Shown: positions 1-4,841 of the stretch, one piece after another
Layout of the letters: each line of letters begins with the position of its first letter
Numbering within the stretch: position 1 is the stretch's first letter
Assembly (NCBI GenBank): GCA_964509505.1
Contig: CAZDYP010000223.1
Coordinates: 1-6,820 of the forward strand
From: CAZDYP01 sp964509505
GTDB lineage: Bacteria > Chloroflexota > Anaerolineae > JACRMK01
Length of the DNA: 6,820 nucleotides
Direction of reading: 5' to 3'
Notes under the pieces: model-generated
The model's database searches: none
The model's input: only the letters and a program-made list of their open reading frames with translations
Told to the model about the DNA's origin: nothing
Translations under genes and position numbers: made by a program

Positions 1-869
1 GCGCCCTCGGCCGCGCCTGCGCCGACGACGGTGTGCAGCTCGTCAATGAACATGACGACCTTGCCTTCGGCGTCGGTCACTTCTTTCAGCACCGCCTTTA
101 AGCGTTCCTCGAACTCGCCGCGATACTTCGCGCCCGCGACCATCGCAGCCAAATCCAACGCGACGAGCTTCTTATCTTTCAAACCCTCTGGCACGTCGCC
201 GCGCACGATGCGTTGCGCGAGTCCTTCGGCGATGGCGGTCTTGCCGACGCCCGGCTCGCCAATCAGCACAGGGTTGTTCTTCGTGCGGCGCGACAACACC
301 TGAATCACGCGCCGAATCTCCTCGTCGCGCCCGATAACGGGATCGAGTTTGTTGCGGCGCGCGAGCTCGGTCAAATCGCGCCCGTATTTCTCCAACGCCT
401 GATACGTCGTTTCTGGATTTTGCGACGTGACACGCTGCGAACCGCGAATCGCTTGCAACGCCTTAAGGATCGCATCGCGCGTGATACCATGCCGCTTCAA
501 GTCCGGCTCACGCACGGCGTCAATTAGCGCCATCAACAAATGCTCGGTCGAAACGTATTCATCCCGCAGCCCGCTCGCTTCACGTTGCGATTTTTCCAAG
601 ACATTCACTAATTCGCGCGACGCGCCGATTTGTGTCGCATCGCCATAGACCTGTGCGCGATTCTGTAAGACGCGCTCGGTCTCTTCTAATAATTGTTCAG
701 GGCGCGCGCCAATCTTCAATACGATTTGCGGCGCGACGCCATCCTCTTGTTGCAACAACGCCCACAGCAGATGCTCTGGGTCGGTCTGTGCGTGGCGGCG
801 TGAACGCGCCTCGTCTTGCGCCGCCAATACCGCCTCTTGTGCCTTCTCGGTAAATTTATCTAGTCTCAT
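1..869 (-). CDS. clpB: ATP-dependent chaperone ClpB, N-terminal part (runs off the left edge)
   Basis: ClpB is a cytoplasmic hexameric AAA+ disaggregase that threads aggregated proteins through its pore together with DnaK/DnaJ/GrpE. About 289 residues are visible. The start MRLDKFTEKAQEA opens the Clp N domain (roughly residues 1-145, two Clp repeats with EHLLWALL and EHLLMALI). A linker with GSQRVTSQNPE and YGRDLTELA leads into the first ATPase domain. Walker A GEPGVGKT is at residues 204-211, the pore loop KYRG has its Tyr near 249, and Walker B VVMFIDE has its Asp-Glu at 276-277; these numbers nearly match E. coli ClpB. The ATG at 869-867 follows a GAGGTGA Shine-Dalgarno (880-874). The middle domain and second ATPase domain lie outside the window. 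ClpC is less likely because of the RGSQRVTSQ linker and the DLAAMVAGAKYRGEFEERLK stretch typical of ClpB. No CIRCE element is visible upstream; a lone TATAAT (991-986) has no convincing -35 partner. Confidence 0.97.
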   Translation of the reverse strand, partial: MRLDKFTEKAQEAVLAAQDEARSRRHAQTDPEHLLWALLQQEDGVAPQIVLKIGARPEQLLEETERVLQNRAQVYGDATQIGASRELVNVLEKSQREASGLRDEYVSTEHLLMALIDAVREPDLKRHGITRDAILKALQAIRGSQRVTSQNPETTYQALEKYGRDLTELARRNKLDPVIGRDEEIRRVIQVLSRRTKNNPVLIGEPGVGKTAIAEGLAQRIVRGDVPEGLKDKKLVALDLAAMVAGAKYRGEFEERLKAVLKEVTDAEGKVVMFIDELHTVVGAGAAEG

Positions 870-890
870 AACCTCACCTCTCTCCATTAG

Positions 891-969
891 TCATTGCGAG
901 CGCTGTTTGCGAAGCAATCCCCTGCATTGGGGAGATTGCTTGGTCGCACACAACGCTCCTCGCAATGCA
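891..969. repeat. Imperfect palindromic interspersed repeat in the clpB leader
   Basis: A long imperfect hairpin. The outer stem is CATTGCGAG (892-900) with CTCGCAATG (959-967). The inner stem is AAGCAATCCCC (912-922) pairing, with one bulge, to GGGGAGATTGCTT (929-941). The loop is six bases, and the middle of the stem is mismatched. The words CATTGCGAG and GAAGCAATC resemble a palindromic repeat scattered through several bacterial genomes; that family link is from memory. It ends 22 bases before the clpB start codon, so it would lie in the 5' leader of any clpB transcript begun further upstream. No transposase is present. It could be a MITE-like or REP-like element. Confidence 0.75.
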
Positions 970-994
970 CTCCGTAACGTGAATTATTATAAAA

Positions 995-1035
995 CTCCAA
1001 CGCCTTGACCTGATTATACGGGCAAGGCGTTGGAG
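995..1035 (-). terminator. Perfect 13-bp hairpin, probable Rho-independent terminator on the minus strand
   Basis: CTCCAACGCCTTG (995-1007) and CAAGGCGTTGGAG (1023-1035) are perfect reverse complements around a 15-base loop. Read on the minus strand the hairpin is followed at once by TTTTATAATAATT, as in an intrinsic terminator. It lies 37 bases past the stop codon of the minus-strand mini-ORF (1073-1168) and ahead of clpB, so it could end the short transcript and separate it from clpB. The loop is longer and the T-tract more broken than ideal. An operator or another mobile palindrome is possible. It is not a CIRCE operator, whose arms are TTAGCACTC/GAGTGCTAA. Confidence 0.5.
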
Positions 1036-1072
1036 ATGTATAAAAAGAGTATAGGAGAAATGTTGGAGCAAC

Positions 1073-1168
1073 TCAGGCTACGGCACAAACTCTGCCACAA
1101 TCAAAATCGGTCAACTCCTGCGCGAGCTGTTGCACGGTCATCTTAGAACTGATCGTTGCCGTCGTCAC
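1073..1168 (-). CDS. 31-residue mini-ORF of unknown function, possibly a truncated antitoxin-like gene
   Basis: A GTG-start ORF encoding MTTATISSKMTVQQLAQE followed by LTDFDCGRVCAVA. Support comes from its signals: GGAGGTGA (1180-1173), a near-perfect Shine-Dalgarno four bases before GTG, a promoter candidate just upstream (1215-1187), and a terminator-like hairpin just downstream (1035-995). I do not recognise the family. The N-terminus loosely resembles small antitoxin-type proteins with a 'TVQQLAQEL' helix. The tail looks unnatural, and the alternative frame at the same place reads LIVAEFVP before a stop, so this may be a frameshifted remnant rather than a complete small protein. No hydrophobic segment is seen. 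It is divergent to the acyltransferase gene. Confidence 0.4.
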   Translation of the reverse strand: MTTATISSKMTVQQLAQELTDFDCGRVCAVA

Positions 1169-1186
1169 AAGTTCACCTCCATTGAA

Positions 1187-1215
1187 AGTCTATTACAACT
1201 CCACCGTATCGTCAA
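1187..1215 (-). promoter_or_regulatory. Candidate sigma70-type promoter for the minus-strand mini-ORF
   Basis: On the minus strand, TTGACG (1215-1210) is followed after 17 bases by TAGACT (1192-1187). The -35 box matches 5 of 6 consensus positions and the -10 box 4 of 6. Transcription would start around 1180, almost on top of the Shine-Dalgarno, giving a very short leader. That is tight, so the assignment is tentative. Confidence 0.3.
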
Positions 1216-1237
1216 TCACCAATCTCTCCGATTGACG
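1210..1237. promoter_or_regulatory. Inverted repeat spanning two divergent -35 boxes, possible operator
   Basis: CGTCAATC (1210-1217) and GATTGACG (1230-1237) form a perfect 8-bp inverted repeat with a 12-base spacer. Each arm contains the TTGACG -35 hexamer of one of the two divergent promoter candidates. The symmetry could be a binding site for a dimeric regulator controlling both directions, or simply two similar -35 boxes back to back. No regulator gene is in the window. Confidence 0.45.
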
Positions 1238-1261
1238 CTCCTTCTTGCCCGCGAGTATAAT
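1232..1261 (+). promoter_or_regulatory. Near-consensus sigma70-type promoter for the membrane acyltransferase gene
   Basis: TTGACG (1232-1237) and a perfect TATAAT (1256-1261) are separated by 18 bases. A start near 1268 would leave a leader of about 16 bases that includes the AGAAGG Shine-Dalgarno (1273-1278) before ATG at 1284. This layout argues against the alternative upstream TTG start at 1245, which would lie inside the promoter. Confidence 0.7.
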
Positions 1262-1283
1262 CCCCGCCATTCAGAAGGTCAAC

Positions 1284-2414
1284 ATGTCAATCACACACTC
1301 GCGTCTCACCTCCATAGACCTCTTGCGCGGCGTCGTCATGGTGTTGATGGCGCTCGATCATACGCGCGACTTCTTCCACAACGGCGTGGGCAATCCGCTC
1401 GACCTTGCCCGCACCAACGCCGCGTTGTTCCTCACACGCTGGATCACGCACTTCTGCGCGCCCGTGTTCATGTGCCTCGCTGGCACAGGCGCGTATCTGT
1501 CGCTGACGCGCGGCAAGACCAAGCCGCAGCTGATGTGGTTCTTGTTCACACGCGGTTTGTGGCTCGTCGTGTTGGAGCTGACCATCGTGCATTTCGGTTG
1601 GTACTTCAATTTTGATTTTCGCTTCTCGCTCGCGCAAGTCATCTGGGCGCTGGGCTGGTGCATGGTTATGTTAGCGCCACTCGTCTTTTTGCCCTCGCGC
1701 CTCGCCGGGCTCATCGGCATCGTCATCATCGCAGGGCATAATCTCTTCGACAGCGTGCGCCCTGCTGCACTCGGTGACTTCAGTTGGCTGTGGACGGTGT
1801 TGCATGTCTCTGGCACGTTACGCCCCGCGCCCGATTTGCAAGTCTATATTCTGTATCCGCTCATCCCATGGATCGGCGTGATGGCGGCGGGCTATGCGTT
1901 TGGCGAGCTGTTCACATGGGATGAACGACGACGGCTGGGATGGTTGCTCACCATCGGCGGCAGCCTCACATTGCTGTTCATCGCGTTGCGTTACACGAAT
2001 GTGTATGGCGACCCGCGCCCATGGACACCGCAAAAGGATTTTGTGTTCACGCTCTTCTCGTTCATCAATTGCGAAAAATATCCGCCCTCGCTATTATTTT
2101 TGCTGATGACCTTAGGTCCCGCCATCGCCTCGCTCGCGTGGTTCGAGCGCATGAGTGGCGCAGTGAGCCGATTCTTTGTATTCTTTGGGCGCGTGCCATT
2201 GTTTTACTATCTAATTCACTTGCCGCTCATTCACGGCGCGTCGCTGGCATTGGCGTATCTGCGTTATGGGCGCGCACAACCACGCAACACCGGCTACGAT
2301 TTGCCCGTCGTCTATCTTGCCTGGTTGCTCATGGTGCTGTTGCTGTTCCCAATCTGCCGTTGGTTCGCGCAGTATAAGCAGCGCACGCGGGCAGCGTGGT
2401 TGAGCTATCTCTAA
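1284..2414 (+). CDS. Multi-pass membrane acyltransferase, DUF1624 / heparan-alpha-glucosaminide N-acetyltransferase-like
   Basis: A 376-residue integral membrane protein with about ten hydrophobic segments (roughly 12-25, 45-72, 85-105, 115-135, 140-155, 187-208, 218-236, 267-285, 297-325, 340-362). The N-terminal SIDLLRGVVMVLMALDHTRDFF (residues 10-31) is the hallmark of the DUF1624/HGSNAT catalytic family and related to acyltransferase-3 proteins. Further family-like motifs are FCAPVFMCLAGTGAYL (57-72), KYPPSLLFLLMTLG (265-278) and FGRVPLFYYLIHLPLIH (301-317), whose conserved His residues are candidates for the acyl-transfer site. HGSNAT moves acetyl groups from cytosolic acetyl-CoA to a glycan across a membrane; the bacterial substrate is not known. 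The ATG at 1284 is chosen over TTG at 1245 because AGAAGG sits five bases upstream and a near-consensus promoter overlaps the TTG. Its divergent neighbour is the mini-ORF; a broken hicB follows 16 bases after the stop. Confidence 0.85.
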   Translation: MSITHSRLTSIDLLRGVVMVLMALDHTRDFFHNGVGNPLDLARTNAALFLTRWITHFCAPVFMCLAGTGAYLSLTRGKTKPQLMWFLFTRGLWLVVLELTIVHFGWYFNFDFRFSLAQVIWALGWCMVMLAPLVFLPSRLAGLIGIVIIAGHNLFDSVRPAALGDFSWLWTVLHVSGTLRPAPDLQVYILYPLIPWIGVMAAGYAFGELFTWDERRRLGWLLTIGGSLTLLFIALRYTNVYGDPRPWTPQKDFVFTLFSFINCEKYPPSLLFLLMTLGPAIASLAWFERMSGAVSRFFVFFGRVPLFYYLIHLPLIHGASLALAYLRYGRAQPRNTGYDLPVVYLAWLLMVLLLFPICRWFAQYKQRTRAAWLSYL

Positions 2415-2430
2415 TTTCATGAGGGGGTTT

Positions 2431-2670
2431 ATGGAAACGACCGTTGTCCATCGCTATTGAGTCATTTTCAAGCGTGAATCAGATGGCGGATATGTTGTGC
2501 ATTGTCCTTCGTTGAAGGGCTGTCACTCTCAAGGTGATACGGATGAAGAAGCTTTAGCGAACATCCGTGAGGCGCTCACTGGATGGCTGGAAGTTGCGCG
2601 TGAGTTTGGCGACCTCATACCGGAGAGTGAGGTGCTAGAAGAAACATTGATTGCGCGGCATTTTACGTGA
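2431..2670 (+). pseudogene. hicB: HicB-family antitoxin, interrupted by an in-frame TGA at codon 10
   Basis: The frame from ATG 2431 reads METTVVHRY, then TGA (2458-2460), then VIFKRESDGGYVVHCPSLKG and CHSQGDTDEEALANIREAL to a second TGA at 2668-2670. This is the compact HicB fold: Y-x-VIF-x-R-x-x-DGGYVV, LxGCxSQGDTxEEAL, NIREAL and WLEVAREFGDLIP. HicB antitoxins bind and neutralise the HicA mRNA-cleaving toxin. The start keeps a strong GAGGGGG Shine-Dalgarno (2421-2427). A single C-to-T change from CGA (Arg) would explain the stop. No good start exists after it that would keep the first beta strand. The code is probably not altered: the second S66 gene ends in TGA and Trp is TGG in neighbouring genes. 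An assembly error is the main alternative. The last residues overlap the hicA remnant in another frame. Confidence 0.8.
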
Positions 2671-2719
2671 TTTAGAAATAAGCGTAGAAGAATTGAATGC
2701 GTTGTTAGATGAACTGTGA
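2651..2719 (+). pseudogene. hicA: HicA toxin, C-terminal remnant only
   Basis: In the +1 frame relative to hicB, codons 2651-2716 read LRGILRDLEISVEEL followed by NALLDEL and a TGA (2717-2719). This matches the C-terminal end of HicA toxins (…GTLRGILRDxxISVEEFxxLL). The frame is closed by TGA at 2648-2650, so the start codon, the dsRBD-like core and the catalytic GSH histidine are all missing. The simplest reading is a hicB-hicA pair in which a deletion removed most of hicA, with the junction near 2645-2651. Not functional as a toxin. The following S66 gene starts 20 bases after this stop. Confidence 0.65.
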
Positions 2720-2739
2720 ATGTTCTTGAAGGGACTTCT

Positions 2740-3705
2740 ATGGAACTTCTCAAACCACGCGCGCTTCGCGCAGGCGATACCGTTGCGCTCATCTCGCCTT
2801 CATCAGCGACTAACGAGCCTGGCCAAATTGACCTCGCGACCGAATGGCTCACGCGCATCGGCTTCAAGGTCATCGTCGGCAAACACGCGCGCGACAGACA
2901 CGGCCATCTTGCGGGGCGCGACGCGGACCGTCTCGCAGATTTACACGAGCTGTGGGCGCGTGACGACGTGAGCGCGTTGCTCTGCATGCGCGGTGGCAAT
3001 GGCGCGCCGCGCTTGTTGCCTGAACTCGATTACGAGCTGTTTCGTGCCAAGCCGAAAATTCTTGTTGGCTACTCCGACATCACAGCGTTGCATCTCGCCA
3101 TTCACAAGCGCAGCGGTCTCGTCACCTTTCATGGTCCCATCGCTGCTGCTTTGCATCAGAGCGAATACAGTTATCAGTATTGGATGAAAGCGTTGACACA
3201 ACCCCAGCCCATCGGCGCAATTGACGATCCACAAGACTCACATGATTTTGGTCAACGCTATCCGCCGCCGCGCGTCGTCATCACGGAAGGCTCGGCATCT
3301 GCGCCGCTCATCGGCGGCAACCTGACGCTAATGGAGCAAACGCTCGGCACACCGTATGAAATCGAGACGCGCGGCAAAATCTTTTTCATCGAAGATACGG
3401 GCGAAGAACCGTACACCATTGACCGCATGTTGACCCACTTGCATCATGCAGGCAAGTGGCAACACGCCGCCGCGCTTCTCTTTGGCGAGACGACCGACTC
3501 TGGCATCAAGGCGACCTTCGTCAGCAACTTCGGACTCGAAGACGTGATTCGCGAGCGTCTCTCCAATCTTTCCATCCCCGTGGTGTATGGGATGCGCTTC
3601 GGACACGGCAAGCATCAATTCACCTTGCCGCTGGGTGTGCGTGCTACACTCTATGCGCGCAAGGGTGATGTGAGATTTTCGATTGACGAGGCTGCAACTA
3701 TCTAA
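2740..3705 (+). CDS. S66-family LD-carboxypeptidase / MccF-like serine peptidase, catalytically complete
   Basis: A 321-residue cytoplasmic protein with no signal peptide. S66 enzymes are serine peptidases with a Ser-Glu-His triad; LdcA trims the terminal D-Ala from murein tetrapeptides in recycling, and MccF cleaves microcin C-type amides. Visible motifs: N-terminal LLKPRALRAGDTVALISPSS, HLAGRDADRL (56-65), MRGGNGAPRLLPELD (83-97), and the nucleophile elbow ILVGYSDITALHLA with Ser112. LIGGNLTLMEQTLGTP (190-205) precedes FFIEDTGEEPYTIDRML with Glu218, and YGMRFGHGKHQFTLPLG carries His289. All three catalytic residues lie where P. aeruginosa LdcA has Ser115, Glu217 and His285, and the length is normal. 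ATG 2740 is preferred over GTG 2716 because GAAGGGA (2728-2734) lies five bases before it and the N-terminus aligns with family starts. Sequence alone does not separate murein recycling from antibiotic-peptide immunity. Its degenerate paralogue follows after 99 bases. Confidence 0.92.
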   Translation: MELLKPRALRAGDTVALISPSSATNEPGQIDLATEWLTRIGFKVIVGKHARDRHGHLAGRDADRLADLHELWARDDVSALLCMRGGNGAPRLLPELDYELFRAKPKILVGYSDITALHLAIHKRSGLVTFHGPIAAALHQSEYSYQYWMKALTQPQPIGAIDDPQDSHDFGQRYPPPRVVITEGSASAPLIGGNLTLMEQTLGTPYEIETRGKIFFIEDTGEEPYTIDRMLTHLHHAGKWQHAAALLFGETTDSGIKATFVSNFGLEDVIRERLSNLSIPVVYGMRFGHGKHQFTLPLGVRATLYARKGDVRFSIDEAATI

Positions 3706-3707
3706 TC

Positions 3708-3794
3708 AGTTGGAGTTGCGAGTTGGGGTTAAGTGTTTGAGCTTAACGTTTAAAGGCTTTCTCCACCTCCAACCCTAACACTCCAACTCCTAAC
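3708..3794. repeat. Inverted repeat filling the gap between the two S66 genes
   Basis: AGTTGGAGT (3708-3716) is the exact reverse complement of ACTCCAACT (3780-3788). Further inside, GTTGGGG (3722-3728) pairs with CTCCAAC (3767-3773 region) through one G-T pair, and a small hairpin GTTAAG (3728-3733) / CTTAAC (3742-3747) sits in the loop. The arms are built from repeated GTTGG[AG]G words and their complement CTCCAAC/CTAAC. The element takes up almost the whole gap; no Shine-Dalgarno is visible before the next ATG (3805). It may be a small dispersed palindrome, and could also shape RNA stability between the genes. Confidence 0.6.
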
Positions 3795-3804
3795 GCTAAC
3801 TCGT

Positions 3805-4758
3805 ATGCTCAAACCTCCCTCCCTCCAACCCCACGACACCGTGGCGCTTATCGCGCCCGCCGACCGACCGCGCGAGCCGAGTGAAGCGCAACGCGCTAAG
3901 GCATGGCTGGAGCGCAGCGGCTTCCGCGTGAAAATCGGCGCGCACATCCTCGCGCGTCATGGTTATCTCGCCGGCACAGACGCAGAGCGGCTAGAAGATT
4001 TTCATGCAGCGTGGGCTGACGACGACGTGCGCGCGATCTTTTGCTTGCGCGGCAAATGGGGCGCGTCGCGCTTGTTGAATTTGATTGACTATGAGCTTAT
4101 CAAACTGCATCCAAAAATTTTCGTCGGCTGCGGCGATGTGACGGCGCTGTTACTTGCCATCTATCAACGCACACGCCTCGTCACCTTTCACGGCCCCAAC
4201 CTTGCGACGATGAAATCCGCCGAAACCGCGCAGGCGTTGCAACACGCATTGACTACTAAAGGCACAATCGGACTCATTGACGGGCGGCGGGAGACGGAGA
4301 ACGCTTACACTGCCGTCTTCGGTCATCCGTCGTCCATCACGTTTCGCAGCGGCGTCGCTACGGGGAAGCTCATCGGCGGCAGTATCGCCGCGCTCATTGG
4401 TTTGTTGGGCACACCGCTTCATCCTGACCCACAGCATTCACTGTTGTTCCTCGAAGAAACTGACCAACGCTTCAGCCAATTTGATCGTGACCTGACAACG
4501 CTGCGGCTCGCGCAATTTTCGACGGCTGTGAATGGCTTGATCATCGGCGAATGCGCGGGCGCAGCCGTGAAGGACTCGCCTAACTCACTCTCACTCGAAG
4601 AAATTTTTGCAGAACAGACTGAACGATTAACTATGCCTGTGTGTTATGGTTTGCCGATTGGACAAGGCAAGGTACAACACACACTGCCTATCGGCATACA
4701 AGCGCGCATGGATGCGGATGCAGGCACACTCGAATGTTTGGAAAGCGCAACGATATGA
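3805..4758 (+). CDS. S66-family LD-carboxypeptidase paralogue with a degenerate active site (probable pseudoenzyme)
   Basis: A 317-residue intact ORF that aligns end to end with the upstream S66 protein: LQPHDTVALIAPAD at the start, HGYLAGTDAERLEDFHAAWADDDV, IDYELIKLHPKIFVG, RLVTFHGP, LIGGSIAALIGLLGTP and YGLPIGQGKVQHTLPIG. The catalytic elements differ. The nucleophile motif GYSD is GCGD (residues 108-111), so Ser is Gly110, encoded by GGC, one base from AGC. The His of FGHG is Gln287. The RGGNG loop is RGKWG. Glu217 of the triad is kept. Family knowledge says Ser and His are essential, so classical serine-peptidase activity is not expected; Cys109 next to the lost Ser is the only obvious alternative nucleophile. 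The absence of stops or frameshifts suggests the protein is still made, perhaps as a binding or regulatory partner (S66 enzymes dimerise). ATG 3805 matches the paralogue's N-terminus but has no Shine-Dalgarno. Confidence 0.9.
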   Translation: MLKPPSLQPHDTVALIAPADRPREPSEAQRAKAWLERSGFRVKIGAHILARHGYLAGTDAERLEDFHAAWADDDVRAIFCLRGKWGASRLLNLIDYELIKLHPKIFVGCGDVTALLLAIYQRTRLVTFHGPNLATMKSAETAQALQHALTTKGTIGLIDGRRETENAYTAVFGHPSSITFRSGVATGKLIGGSIAALIGLLGTPLHPDPQHSLLFLEETDQRFSQFDRDLTTLRLAQFSTAVNGLIIGECAGAAVKDSPNSLSLEEIFAEQTERLTMPVCYGLPIGQGKVQHTLPIGIQARMDADAGTLECLESATI

Positions 4759-4765
4759 GAAGCGC

Positions 4766-4833
4766 CAAGTGTCAGGCGTCAAAGTGTCATGGCAAGCAAG
4801 CTGACACGCTCATACCCTGACACTTGACACTTG
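4766..4833. repeat. Nested inverted repeat of AAGTGTCA words between the S66 paralogue and the GH127 gene
   Basis: CAAGTGTCAGG (4766-4776) is the exact reverse complement of CCTGACACTTG (4816-4826). Inside it GTGTCA (4784-4789) pairs with TGACAC (4802-4807) around a 12-base loop. A further copy of the word, TGACACTTG (4825-4833), overlaps the right arm, so the arm is a short tandem repeat. The element begins 8 bases after one stop codon and ends 8 bases before the next ATG, filling the gap as the 3708-3794 element does in its gap but with an unrelated word. The TTGACA at 4824-4829 is part of the repeat and has no -10 partner. Confidence 0.65.
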
Positions 4834-4841
4834 ATACAACT

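Noticed and set aside
986..991. TATAAT on the minus strand as the clpB promoter
   Set aside because: No acceptable -35 hexamer exists 16-18 bases upstream and there is no extended -10; it also forms part of the T-rich tail of the 995-1035 hairpin.
891..1035. CRISPR array
   Set aside because: The repeats here are two different hairpins, each present once; there is no regular repeat-spacer series.
870..1240. CIRCE heat-shock operator, tRNA or riboswitch upstream of clpB
   Set aside because: No TTAGCACTC/GAGTGCTAA arms, no tRNA cloverleaf with a TTC loop, and no riboswitch consensus could be found by eye.
1245..1283. Upstream TTG start for the acyltransferase
   Set aside because: It falls between the -35 and -10 boxes of the near-consensus promoter, and the ATG at 1284 has a proper Shine-Dalgarno.
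1130..1615. 161-codon plus-strand frame overlapping the start of the acyltransferase
   Set aside because: Arg/His-rich nonsense translation; the overlapping frame carries the family motifs, promoter and ribosome binding site.
2716..2739. GTG start at 2716 for the first S66 gene
   Set aside because: It overlaps the hicA remnant stop, lacks a Shine-Dalgarno, and adds residues absent from the family; ATG 2740 has GAAGGGA five bases upstream.
4824..4829. Consensus TTGACA as a promoter -35 for the GH127 gene
   Set aside because: It is part of the AAGTGTCA-type repeat arm, and no -10 box lies at the proper distance downstream, which would be inside the coding region.
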